Origin: Candidatus Bathyarchaeota archaeon
GTDB taxonomy: Archaea > Thermoproteota > Bathyarchaeia > 40CM-2-53-6 > RBG-13-38-9
Assembly: GCA_023144075.1 (NCBI GenBank)
Contig: JAGLGJ010000021.1
Location: 1 to 11,186, forward strand
Direction of reading: 5' to 3'
Length of the DNA stretch: 11,186 bases
The notes beneath the pieces were generated by a model, which did no database searches, was not told where the DNA came from, and saw only the letters and a program-made list of their open reading frames with translations. The number at the start of each line of letters is the position of its first letter. Positions within the stretch are counted from its first letter, which is position 1. Of the stretch, positions 1-6,973 are shown piece by piece. The translations under genes were made by a program, and so were the position numbers.

Positions 1-810
1 TATACAATTCCAGAAACAGAAGAAGTTCTATCTCCAGGACAAGAGCTTGCATATCATGATTTCAACATCTCAAGTAATACTCATCTTATTGTGTCTTTTG
101 AATGTGTTCAGAAAAATGGTAAGATTGAATCAATGTTAATGGACAAATATTCTTTTGAAAAATTTAAGACTGGTGAGAATGTATCGGTTGAAGTTTTCAT
201 GCGAAAAGTTGGACGAAATGGTACTTTAAGTTATCATTTTGATGATGGTGATCAATATTTTCTTGTTTTCAAACCAATATATCTAACAGGAATAAAAGAG
301 GTAAATAACACTCTCCAAGAAGAACAGAGATTTCATTATTATCCAGCGCAATTAGAGAATGACACTCAATTTAATATAGAGATTACATTAAAAAATAAAC
401 ATGATAATGTTAGACTCATGATAATCAATCAAACAATTCTCGATAGAATGTTAGGCTTGTGGGTCCCTCCAGAAGGTTCAGTGTATGCCGAGGAATCTGG
501 TAGCGAGGCTGTTGAACTTAATTGGCTAGCAAATAATAATGAAAAATTCTATGTTGTAGTAATGCCTCTATCATCTGACTGGCCGTTTGAATATTCAATT
601 AAACTATATGCGATAAAAATTGATGGCGCTTTCCCAGTTAATTTCAAGTATTCGGCCACTGGAACTTCTGATGGACCTTGGATCATAGGTCTTGTCCCAA
701 TAATAGCTGGAACCATTTTAATTATCCTTGTATCTACAGTAAAACTTCCCAAAATTGACAAGAGTGTAAATGAAGACGATAGTAATCAGGCTCATTCAAA
801 ATTAGAATGA
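1..810 (+). CDS. C-terminally anchored extracytoplasmic protein (5'-partial), function unknown
   Basis: The reading frame is open from base 1 with no ATG, GTG or TTG before the GTG at 91, so the gene most likely begins upstream of the window; the visible part is 269 residues. Near the C-terminus (about residues 226-246) there is one hydrophobic stretch, IIGLVPIIAGTILIILV, followed by a short charged tail of about 22 residues. This fits a secreted N-terminal part held by one membrane anchor. The exposed part is rich in beta-prone segments and carries six N-x-S/T sequons (NIS, NVS, NGT, NNT, NDT, NQT), as in archaeal N-glycosylated surface proteins. Two blocks look loosely alike, one ending in DDGDQYFLVFKPIY and one in NNEKFYVVVMP, which may be two beta-sandwich (PPC or emp24/GOLD-like) domains; this is an inference by eye. 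A signal peptide would lie outside the window. I do not recognise a specific family. Confidence 0.8.
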   Translation, partial: YTIPETEEVLSPGQELAYHDFNISSNTHLIVSFECVQKNGKIESMLMDKYSFEKFKTGENVSVEVFMRKVGRNGTLSYHFDDGDQYFLVFKPIYLTGIKEVNNTLQEEQRFHYYPAQLENDTQFNIEITLKNKHDNVRLMIINQTILDRMLGLWVPPEGSVYAEESGSEAVELNWLANNNEKFYVVVMPLSSDWPFEYSIKLYAIKIDGAFPVNFKYSATGTSDGPWIIGLVPIIAGTILIILVSTVKLPKIDKSVNEDDSNQAHSKLE

Positions 811-880
811 TAAATAAAGGCTTTATCCCAATTATGCGACCAATTCAATTAACTTAGAAAGCCTCTTATTATCGAAATGG

Positions 881-909
881 GCCTCCTTTAGAATATATTC
901 AAGGAGAGC
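881..909 (+). promoter_or_regulatory. Inverted repeat that can sequester the SD of the next gene
   Basis: CTCCTT at 883-888 is the exact complement of AAGGAG at 901-906, the only good SD-like motif before the TTG start at 920. The pairing extends outward by two more pairs (G881-C909, C882-G908) with A907 bulged. The inside, GAATATATTC at 891-900, is itself a palindrome that can add three pairs around a four-base loop. If this is transcribed, the SD is base-paired. It could instead be a DNA operator centred on GAATATATTC. No T-run follows, so it does not look like a terminator. Confidence 0.45.
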
Positions 910-919
910 AGTATAAAAA

Positions 920-1621
920 TTGGCACCAGATAAACCTCCAGTTCCTTTGAAAGTGCCTGACATGAAAAATTTTGTCAGGTTAGTTCTTGCGTTAAATGAA
1001 GGTTCACAATTAATTTGGAATCTTCCATACAAAGATACGTCTATCTTGTGTTTTTTTACAGCATACATGTATTGGAATGGAGACCTCCCACTTTTAGCCT
1101 GTCTATCAGATGAAACACCTAACAAACCATTTATCGCTTATCGAAGTGACCAGCAAAATGGAGAAGAAATTCTCTATGCTGACACGTTTGATGATACAAG
1201 ATATAGATATGCTTCAATAATTGACTTCAAAAAAACTCCAGATTTATTTCTGAGAGCTCTTAATGGTGACTTTTCAAAACCCCTTGAGCCATTGATGATG
1301 GAAGTCAAGGATTTGACAGCTCTCCTTCGTACTTTAGTTCCTCTCTCAATAAGGGAATCAATTTCGTTTCCACTATGGCATTTTAAGAAAGATGCTCATG
1401 AGTATCTTGGAGCTGTTATCCCATTCGAGCATTATTATGAATCTGATGCACTACCAGTATTTTTTTACCTCAAACTTTCTGAATCTTTACAAGAACCGTT
1501 CATAAGATATAATGCATCAAAACCTGCAGGTGAAACATTGGAATTTGTATCAAACACTTCAGATGCAAAATATTTCTATGCAAAAGTGATAGATGTTGAA
1601 TCTCTACCTTTCATGGTGTGA
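920..1621 (+). CDS. Hypothetical protein with two tandem copies of one domain
   Basis: A 233-residue soluble protein with no signal peptide, membrane segment or motif that I recognise. Its two halves align with each other. Residues about 17-110 match about 134-231 along their whole length: LACLSDETPNKPFIAYR against FYLKLSESLQEPFIRYN, then GEEILYADTFDDTRYRYASIID against GETLEFVSNTSDAKYFYAKVID, closing with KKTPDLF and VESLPF. The protein is therefore an internal duplication joined by a linker of about 23 residues. TTG at 920 is the first possible start after an in-frame TAA at 914-916 and has AAGGAG 13 bases upstream. ATG at 962 (residue 15), just before the first repeat, is an alternative, favoured if the TATA-like GTATAAAA at 911-918 is a promoter. 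It lies 109 bases after the anchored protein and 56 before the MIPS homologue, all on one strand. Function unknown. Confidence 0.75.
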   Translation: MAPDKPPVPLKVPDMKNFVRLVLALNEGSQLIWNLPYKDTSILCFFTAYMYWNGDLPLLACLSDETPNKPFIAYRSDQQNGEEILYADTFDDTRYRYASIIDFKKTPDLFLRALNGDFSKPLEPLMMEVKDLTALLRTLVPLSIRESISFPLWHFKKDAHEYLGAVIPFEHYYESDALPVFFYLKLSESLQEPFIRYNASKPAGETLEFVSNTSDAKYFYAKVIDVESLPFMV

Positions 1622-1677
1622 TGAGATCTTATTCGGATAATTTCAAAATATTGTAACGATAATGAGGTTTAATTGAA

Positions 1678-2739
1678 ATGAGTAAGATAAATTTAGCTTT
1701 AGTTGGAGTGGGAAATTGCTCTTCAGCATTAGTTCAAGCAGTAAACTATTATGGACGTTCAAAAAAACACCTGCACTCAGGACTAATGACCGAAAAAGTT
1801 GGGCGATATTCAGTAAAGGACATCAGATTTGTAGCTGCTTTAGATGTAGACTGCAATAAGGTTGGAAAAGATCTTTCAAAAGCAATTTTCCAATCACCAA
1901 ACAATACCCCAAAGTTCAGTTCTGTTCCAGAAACTGGAGTTACTGTAGAGAAAGGCCCTCTACTTGACGGATTAGGTAGTTATGCAAAAGAGAAAATACA
2001 GATAGCCCAAACTAAACCAGTAGATGTTAAAAGGCTACTCGAAAAAAAAGAAGTTGACATTCTAATAAATCTCTTACCAAGTGGATCAAATAAAGCAACA
2101 AAATATTACGCGAAAGAAGCTCTTTCAGCAAAATGTTCGTTTATTAACGCTACCCCTTCCAAACTTGCCTCAGATAAAGTATGGCAGAAAAAATATCGAA
2201 CAGCCAAGCTCCAACTAGTGGGCGATGATATTAAGGACCAAATAGGTTCAACCGTTCTACATGAAACTATTCTAAACACATTATCTAGAAGAGGGGTAAA
2301 GATCGACGAAAGTTATCAATTAGATGTTGGTGGAAGCATGGAATCTTTCAGTGCGCTGGATAAAGATAGGTACAGTTCAAAAAAGAAATCAAAACTTGCC
2401 GCTGTAAGTTCAGCAGTGCCTTATAAATTCCCATTAGTCGCAGGGTCATCTGATTACGTTGAATTCATGGGTAATTCAAGAACTAGTCATTTCTGGATAC
2501 AAGGAAATTACTTGGGTAAATCACAGTTTACTCTTGATATGACCTTAAATTTTATAGAAGGACCGTCTTGTGCCTCGGTACTGATAGATGTGATAAGAGG
2601 AGTAAAACTTGCCAAAGATAAAAAAATTATAGGCGGGCCAAAAGAAATATGTTCATACGCGTTTAAGATGCCTCCCGATCCCATCCCACTTGATGAAGCT
2701 ACAAAATTATTTGAAAAATTTTCGACTAACAAACGTTGA
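1678..2739 (+). CDS. Diverged myo-inositol-1-phosphate synthase paralogue
   Basis: 353 residues, close to the 357 of the canonical copy at 3632-4705 and to the bacterial/archaeal form of the family. MIPS isomerises glucose 6-phosphate to inositol 1-phosphate using bound NAD. The N-terminal dinucleotide-binding motif VGVGNCSSAL (residues 9-18) is intact, as are DLSKAI, PNNT and DGLG and the GDDIKDQIGSTVLH block (182-195). The lysine pair K235 and K239 (SKKKSK) and K330 (YAFKMPP), which align with family catalytic lysines, are present. Other conserved positions differ from the second copy: TDFLNM is MESFSAL (Asp to Glu at 222), FGD is LGK (Asp to Lys at 281), EAKLDIWDAPN is DMTLNFIEGPS (Lys to Thr at 289). 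The fold and cofactor use look kept, but activity or substrate may have changed. The ATG start has GAGGT nine bases upstream. The last four bases overlap the PyrF start. Confidence 0.85.
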   Translation: MSKINLALVGVGNCSSALVQAVNYYGRSKKHLHSGLMTEKVGRYSVKDIRFVAALDVDCNKVGKDLSKAIFQSPNNTPKFSSVPETGVTVEKGPLLDGLGSYAKEKIQIAQTKPVDVKRLLEKKEVDILINLLPSGSNKATKYYAKEALSAKCSFINATPSKLASDKVWQKKYRTAKLQLVGDDIKDQIGSTVLHETILNTLSRRGVKIDESYQLDVGGSMESFSALDKDRYSSKKKSKLAAVSSAVPYKFPLVAGSSDYVEFMGNSRTSHFWIQGNYLGKSQFTLDMTLNFIEGPSCASVLIDVIRGVKLAKDKKIIGGPKEICSYAFKMPPDPIPLDEATKLFEKFSTNKR

Positions 2740-3545
2740 GTAAAACTCTGATAGAAGTCGATGGGTTATTGCCAAGATTCAAAGATTTAATAAAGAACAC
2801 ATCAGAGAATTTAGCAAGTAATATTGTTCTGGCTTTGGATATCGATAACGAAGATCCTAAAGTCTTAGTAAAAAAATGTGTGGAAATAATCGATACAGTT
2901 TCGCCACATATTTGTGGAGTGAAATTTGGTAGACCCCTAATTCTAAGATTATCACTTAACATGCAAATTAGAGACCTTATCAGACTAGCACACGAAAAAA
3001 GATTAATTACAATTATGGATGCAAAGATCAATGACGTTGCTCATACAAATCTAAGCATTGCTACTCAATACTTTGATGCAGGATTTGATGCCATTATTGC
3101 CTCACCATTTGTAGGTTGGGAGGGTGGTTTAGACACTGTATTCCAAGAAGCATCAAAAAGAAACAAAGGAATAATTCTCTTGGTGCATATGAGTCATAAA
3201 GGAGCAAGTCAAGGATACGGTAGGATTGTAATGGATCCAGATTCCACTGAAAAAATCCCACAATTTATTCTTTTTGCAAAAAATGCTTTAGCTTGGAAAG
3301 CCGATGGAGCGGTCGTCGGTGCAACACATCCAAATAATATTACTGTTGTAAAAAAGATCCTAGATGAGAATGTTCCAGTTTTTGCGCCAGGAGTGATAGC
3401 TCAAGGAGCCTCTCCAAAGGATGCTATCATGGCAGGAGCTGATTATTTGATTGTGGGACGGGGTATCTTTTCATCATCAGAACCTGAAAAATCTGCAAAA
3501 AAAATTAAAGATGAGGTAAACTCAACAATCAAATACAAATGTTGA
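2736..3545 (+). CDS. pyrF: Orotidine 5'-phosphate decarboxylase (PyrF)
   Basis: This enzyme converts OMP to UMP, the last step of de novo pyrimidine nucleotide synthesis, in the cytoplasm. The TIM-barrel signatures are present in order: LALD (D35), GVKFGRP (K63), the catalytic DAKIND (D95, K97, D100), MSHKGA (152-157), the phosphate-binding PGVIAQG (218-224) and IVGRGIF (R242). At 269 residues it is longer than the usual 210-230; the extra length is mainly about 28 residues before the first strand, with small insertions in the barrel. The start is TTG inside TTGA, overlapping the stop of the upstream MIPS homologue, and no SD is visible before it, so translation is probably coupled to that gene. 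The DxKxxD pattern argues for OMP decarboxylase over hexulose-phosphate synthase relatives. Lying between two MIPS homologues is an unusual setting for pyrF. Confidence 0.88.
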   Translation: MSKTLIEVDGLLPRFKDLIKNTSENLASNIVLALDIDNEDPKVLVKKCVEIIDTVSPHICGVKFGRPLILRLSLNMQIRDLIRLAHEKRLITIMDAKINDVAHTNLSIATQYFDAGFDAIIASPFVGWEGGLDTVFQEASKRNKGIILLVHMSHKGASQGYGRIVMDPDSTEKIPQFILFAKNALAWKADGAVVGATHPNNITVVKKILDENVPVFAPGVIAQGASPKDAIMAGADYLIVGRGIFSSSEPEKSAKKIKDEVNSTIKYKC

Positions 3546-3631
3546 ACCTGATTCTGAGTACTCATGATTGATTTCAGCAAGGTTTTTTAGACTTCTAGTG
3601 TAGCATTTGAGAAAAAGTAGTTGATGAAGAC

Positions 3632-4705
3632 TTGTCAAAGATTAATGTTGCAATTGTAGGCATAGGTAACTGTGCATCTGCCCTTATTCAGGGAGTAAAT
3701 TTCTATAAAGACATATCATCGGAAAAAGAAATTCCGGGTTTATTACACGTTAATTTTGGTGGATATCGTCCAGGTGACATAAAATTTGTAGGGGCATTTG
3801 ATGTTGATGCGAGAAAGGTTGGAAAAGATCTAAGTAAAGCAATAAAAATGAAGCCTAATAATACTAGAACTTTTTCTGAAGTACCCAATTTGGGAGTCAC
3901 TGTAAAACGTGGTCCTATAATGGACGGTCTGGGTAAATATCTCAAACCAGTTGTCAAGGTTGATAAGAATTCAGTTGAGTCCAATGTTGTTAACGTCCTC
4001 AATGAAGCAGAAGCTGACATTCTTATTAATTATCTTCCAGTAGGTAGCGAAGAAGCTTCAAGATGGTATGCTGAACAGGCGTTAAAAGCTGAGTGCGCGT
4101 TCATCAACTGCATACCTGTTTTTATTGCATCTAATGATGCCTGGGAAAATAAATTCAGATCTGCCGGTTTACCGGTCGCTGGAGATGATGTGATGAGTCA
4201 AATAGGTGCTACAGTACTCCACAAAACATTGGCGAAATTATTAGTAGATCGAGGGGTCAATATTGATGAGAGTTATCAGTTAAACATAGGTGGAGACACA
4301 GACTTTTTGAATATGCTAGAACAGGAAAGACTTCAATCAAAAAGAATAAGCAAAACAAGTGCTGTTCGAGCCATGATTCCATACGATGTTCCATTAAGAA
4401 TTGGTCCAAGTGATTATGTTGATTTTCTTGATAATAAGAAAATCTGCTATATTCGAATCAAAGGAAGATACTTTGGTGATACCCCAGCAAGTATAGAAGC
4501 TAAACTTGACATCTGGGATGCTCCCAATAGCGGGGGAGTAATTATAGATGCTATTAGAGCTGTTAAACTTGCGTTAGATCGAAAAATCGCAGGCACTTTA
4601 ACGAGCATATCTTCATACGCTTTTAAACATCCACCTACGCAACTGCCGGCTAGTGTTGCTAAAGACTGGGTTGAAGAATTCATTATAGGAAAACGAGAAA
4701 GATAA
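3632..4705 (+). CDS. ino1: myo-Inositol-1-phosphate synthase, canonical copy
   Basis: 357 residues that read like the compact MIPS of actinobacteria and archaea. It forms inositol 1-phosphate from glucose 6-phosphate, the precursor of inositol-containing archaeal lipids or solutes. Visible motifs are the NAD-binding VGIGNCASAL (9-18), GDDVMSQIGATVLH (184-197), NIGGDTDFLNM (218-228, D224), QSKRISKTSAV with K237 and K241, GPSDYV (258-263), FGD (281-283), KLDIWDAPNSGGVIIDAIRA (291-310) and YAFKHPP with K332. One small departure is GGDTDF where GGNxDF is usual. The TTG at 3632 is the only start after an in-frame TGA at 3608-3610, and the protein opens MSKIN exactly as its paralogue does. It sits 86 bases after pyrF, so it may be co-transcribed or have its own promoter; no convincing TATA box or strong SD was seen. 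A T8 run follows the stop codon. Confidence 0.9.
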   Translation: MSKINVAIVGIGNCASALIQGVNFYKDISSEKEIPGLLHVNFGGYRPGDIKFVGAFDVDARKVGKDLSKAIKMKPNNTRTFSEVPNLGVTVKRGPIMDGLGKYLKPVVKVDKNSVESNVVNVLNEAEADILINYLPVGSEEASRWYAEQALKAECAFINCIPVFIASNDAWENKFRSAGLPVAGDDVMSQIGATVLHKTLAKLLVDRGVNIDESYQLNIGGDTDFLNMLEQERLQSKRISKTSAVRAMIPYDVPLRIGPSDYVDFLDNKKICYIRIKGRYFGDTPASIEAKLDIWDAPNSGGVIIDAIRAVKLALDRKIAGTLTSISSYAFKHPPTQLPASVAKDWVEEFIIGKRER

Positions 4706-4721
4706 ATTGGTGCGCATTAGA

Positions 4722-4729
4722 TTTTTTTT
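4722..4729 (+). terminator. Poly-T terminator after the MIPS cassette
   Basis: A run of eight T begins 16 bases after the canonical MIPS stop codon and before the separate S25e promoter. Archaeal RNA polymerase commonly stops at U-rich tracts without a strong hairpin, and none is evident here. Confidence 0.5.
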
Positions 4730-4788
4730 CAATATAGATAAGATGAAATACGAAACAAAAATGTCATGACTTACTCAGTATTGTCAAC

Positions 4789-4802
4789 AAAAAGCTTTTA
4801 TC
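4789..4802 (+). promoter_or_regulatory. BRE/TATA box for the S25e gene
   Basis: An A-rich stretch (AAAAAG) followed by CTTTTATC resembles an archaeal BRE plus TATA element. Its centre is about 36 bases before the ATG at 4835, which predicts a leader of about 10 bases. It lies downstream of the ATG at 4766, which argues against that longer start. Confidence 0.45.
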
Positions 4803-4834
4803 ATACGGGATTTTGTTTCAACCGAGTGAGCAGT

Positions 4835-5170
4835 ATGGGTGGAACTAAAAAGAAAAGCATGTCCAAAATGGAAATGAACGAGAGAACAGGCCAAGATCAG
4901 AAACCAGAGAAAAAATCCAAAGGAACTAAGGGAAAAATGGATTTTGAAAAGAAAGAAAAGAGCACGAGGATGCCTAATATAAATAATGAAAAATTGATTT
5001 CAGATCTTTCCAAAATGGGTGCAATAACTCCATATGGTGTTGCCTCACAATTAAATTTAAGGATCAGTCTAGCGAAAGACTTACTTGAGGAATTAGAGAA
5101 AAAACAGCTAATCAAATCAGTCGGAGGAAATGCTCGAGTTAGGATATATGAGAGTCCGCCGGCTGCCTGA
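4835..5170 (+). CDS. rps25e: 30S ribosomal protein S25e
   Basis: 111 residues. It starts MGGTKKKS, the usual opening of archaeal S25e, followed by a lysine-rich tail to about residue 45. The rest (about 47-105) is the winged-helix domain with ITPYGVASQLNLRISLAKDL (64-83) and LLEELEKKQLIKSV. The protein binds the small ribosomal subunit. An in-frame ATG at 4766 would add 23 residues, but these are unlike the family and the TATA-like box lies inside them, so ATG 4835 is chosen; a weak GTGAG precedes it. The gene stands alone, with a T8 run before its promoter and T-rich sequence after it. Its presence points to a TACK-type archaeon. Confidence 0.93.
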   Translation: MGGTKKKSMSKMEMNERTGQDQKPEKKSKGTKGKMDFEKKEKSTRMPNINNEKLISDLSKMGAITPYGVASQLNLRISLAKDLLEELEKKQLIKSVGGNARVRIYESPPAA

Positions 5171-5176
5171 GCATTA

Positions 5177-5197
5177 TTTTTTATTTTCAATTTTTTT
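5177..5197 (+). terminator. T-rich terminator after S25e
   Basis: Three T runs (six, four and seven T, separated only by A, CAA) begin seven bases after the S25e stop, in the gap between two convergent genes. This fits archaeal U-tract termination on the plus strand. Confidence 0.55.
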
Positions 5198-5226
5198 AAT
5201 AAGAATATCAAATATATGTCTACAAT

Positions 5227-5601
5227 CTATATCTTTTCAAGTTTAATCCTTGTGCCAGAATTAATTTTCTGAAATATCGGTAAATTATCATTAATTTTTC
5301 CGATGACATTAATTGGACTGTATGGTTGCGTCGCATTTAAAAAAATACATACTGCTGATCCCATTGGCCAATATGCGACAGTTCCAGGATCAACTTGAGT
5401 CTTAGGTTTTTCAACTCCAATATTTATTGGCGCTTTAAAATAGATCATGTCTTGGCTTAAGGCAGTTATCCCATTCAGTGGCATGATGCGTAGTAAAGCA
5501 TCAATCGTTCTCGGTGCCAAAAATCTAATCAATTCGCACTTTGCGTTACCAACATCTTCTACCGTAAACTGTACTTTTATTCGGGATATGCTTTCATTCA
5601 A
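5227..5601 (-). CDS. Cyclophilin-like fold protein (TM1367-type)
   Basis: 124 residues matching the small prokaryotic cyclophilin-like family typified by TM1367. Recognisable blocks are ELIRFLAPRTIDALLRIMPL (23-42), MIYFKAPINI (52-61), GTVAYWPMGSAVCIFL (73-88) and SPINVIGKI (95-103). The fold resembles the cyclophilin barrel, but prolyl isomerase activity is not established for the family. TTG at 5601 gives the usual N-terminal length and is the only start before an in-frame stop just upstream at 5614-5616. There is no clear SD. The gene lies 52 bases after the DegT aminotransferase on the same strand, so it may share its transcript. It converges with S25e. Confidence 0.85.
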   Translation of the reverse strand: MNESISRIKVQFTVEDVGNAKCELIRFLAPRTIDALLRIMPLNGITALSQDMIYFKAPINIGVEKPKTQVDPGTVAYWPMGSAVCIFLNATQPYSPINVIGKINDNLPIFQKINSGTRIKLEKI

Positions 5602-5653
5602 ATATATCGCCGATTATCGATTGATTACTAATAGTGGCATCAGACAATCATAT

Positions 5654-6778
5654 CTAATTCTTGGTTAAGATTCGTTCTAGGTTCTTGGCAATCTCCTCAA
5701 TATGATCTTGTTTGACCATGGGATGTATTGGAAGGGAGAAAACCTGTCTTGAAGCTTTTTCTGTTTCTTGTAAATCCACCTTCTGTGATGCATATTTTCG
5801 ATAAAGTGGAAGTAGGTGAACTGGGGTTTCATAATATACGGCGGCCCCTATGTTCTTTGAACGTAGTTTACTGACAACTCTATTTCGTTTACCCGCATTC
5901 GCCCCTCTCATTCTTACTGTGTAAAGGTGCCAAGCATGTTTACTGCCTTCAGGTTCGAGTGTCAGATCAAGTTTTTTGATGTCTTGAAGCTTCTTTGTAA
6001 GATGTTCGGCGTTTTTTCGTCTCTTCTCTAAGAATGTTGGAAGTTTTTTTAGTTGTACCGTACCGATTGCAGCGGCAATCTCGGACATTCTATAATTGTG
6101 TCCTAATGTTGAGACCCAATAGGGTCTTTCTTCTCCATGTACTCTAATACGTCTGATTTTTTCAGCAAATTCTGCATCATTTGTAGTTATCATTCCTCCC
6201 TCTCCAGTTGTTATGTTTTTTACGCCGTAGAAACTGAAGCATGATGCGTCCCCTATGTTTCCAATCTTTTTATTTTGGTACTCGGCCCCTACAGCTTGAG
6301 CCGCATCTTCTATTACGGTTAATCCACTTTTTTTTGCAATCTTGATTATAGGGTTCATATCTGCAGGTAATCCATAAAGATGAACAGGTATAATTGCGCT
6401 TGTTCTGTTGGAAATTTTACTTTCAATCAAATCGACTCTCATGCAATATGTTTTAGGATCAATGTCTATGAAAATTGGTTTGGCGCCGACTAACAAAACA
6501 GCACCTGCCGTAGCTGGAAAAGTAAATGATGGAACAAGAACTTCATCACCTTGACCTATGTTTGAGGCCATTAATGATGCATGCAAAGCAGCTGTTCCGG
6601 TATTAACTGCTATTGCATACTTCGCACCAGTATATTTTGAAAATGCTCTCTCGAATTGCAGAACTTGAGGTCCTGCACCGCTTTTATCTGTTAGCAGACC
6701 ATCTTTGAGGACTTCAGTTACAGCTTCAATTTCTTCCTTTCCAATACAAGGCTGATTTATCCTCAAAAGACTACGCAT
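5654..6778 (-). CDS. DegT/DnrJ/EryC1-family PLP aminotransferase
   Basis: 374 residues, full length for the family. These enzymes transfer an amino group, usually from glutamate, to keto-sugar nucleotides for surface polysaccharides or glycoprotein sugars. Motifs, numbered from the chosen start, are the phosphate-binding AVNTGTAALHA (57-67), VPSFTFPATAGAV (82-94), PVHLYGLPADM (131-141), IEDAAQAVGA (156-165, with D158 for the PLP nitrogen), SFYGVKNITTGEGGM (182-196) with the Schiff-base lysine K187, and LGHNYRMSEI. ATG at 6778 is preferred because GGGAAG lies about nine bases upstream; a TTG at 6793 would add five residues. A weak TATA-like CTTAAG sits near 6826-6833 on this strand. The exact sugar cannot be read from the sequence. 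Since the family also includes cyclitol aminotransferases, a link to the MIPS genes nearby is possible but speculative. Confidence 0.9.
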   Translation of the reverse strand: MRSLLRINQPCIGKEEIEAVTEVLKDGLLTDKSGAGPQVLQFERAFSKYTGAKYAIAVNTGTAALHASLMASNIGQGDEVLVPSFTFPATAGAVLLVGAKPIFIDIDPKTYCMRVDLIESKISNRTSAIIPVHLYGLPADMNPIIKIAKKSGLTVIEDAAQAVGAEYQNKKIGNIGDASCFSFYGVKNITTGEGGMITTNDAEFAEKIRRIRVHGEERPYWVSTLGHNYRMSEIAAAIGTVQLKKLPTFLEKRRKNAEHLTKKLQDIKKLDLTLEPEGSKHAWHLYTVRMRGANAGKRNRVVSKLRSKNIGAAVYYETPVHLLPLYRKYASQKVDLQETEKASRQVFSLPIHPMVKQDHIEEIAKNLERILTKN

Positions 6779-6953
6779 ATTTATACTTCCCAAGAGAGAC
6801 GACTCAAGGATCTGTGATTGATCATCTTAAGGCTTGCTAACATCTAAATTTTAATTCTCAAAAAATCTTGGTGAAGTTAGGGGAATTTTTATGATCGTGA
6901 TAAGACAGTTTCTAATTTTTTCAACACACACTTAAATATCTTAAATAGTAAGT

Positions 6954-6968
6954 GGAAAGTTCTTGAAC
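6954..6968 (+). promoter_or_regulatory. GAA/TTC alternating array upstream of the thermosome TATA
   Basis: The 15 bases GGAAAGTTCTTGAAC contain three alternating units, GAA, TTC and GAA, each two bases apart (GAA 6955-6957, TTC 6960-6962, GAA 6965-6967), including the perfect inverted repeat GTTC-TT-GAAC. The arrangement is formally that of a eukaryotic heat-shock element. Archaea have no known HSF, so it is listed only as a candidate regulator site in a chaperonin promoter. Confidence 0.3.
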
Positions 6969-6973
6969 AGTAT

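Noticed and set aside
814..826. ATAAAG-G-CTTTAT inverted repeat after the anchored protein as a terminator
   Set aside because: The loop is one base, the stem is AT-rich and there is no T-run after it.
832..1125. Minus-strand open frame of 97 codons overlapping the hairpin and the 920 gene
   Set aside because: It overlaps the first repeat of the duplicated-domain protein, whose internal match supports the plus-strand frame.
3555..3564. Perfect palindrome TGAGTACTCA between pyrF and the second MIPS
   Set aside because: Ten-base palindromes are expected several times by chance in 11 kb, and nothing else around it suggests a site.
3583..3588. T6 run after pyrF as a terminator
   Set aside because: Short, with no partner structure; the two flanking genes may be co-transcribed, so termination here is not supported.
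3703..4020. Minus-strand open frame inside the canonical MIPS gene
   Set aside because: It is antisense to strongly conserved MIPS coding sequence and its product has no recognisable features.
4766..4834. In-frame upstream ATG extending S25e by 23 residues
   Set aside because: The added residues do not resemble S25e, the family opening MGGTKKKS lies at 4835, and a TATA-like box sits inside the extension.
6891..6935. Tiny 14-codon frame (MIVIRQFLIFSTHT) with AGGGGAA before it, upstream of the thermosome
   Set aside because: Too short to support from one sequence; it would be worth attention only if the leader is long and the peptide is conserved.
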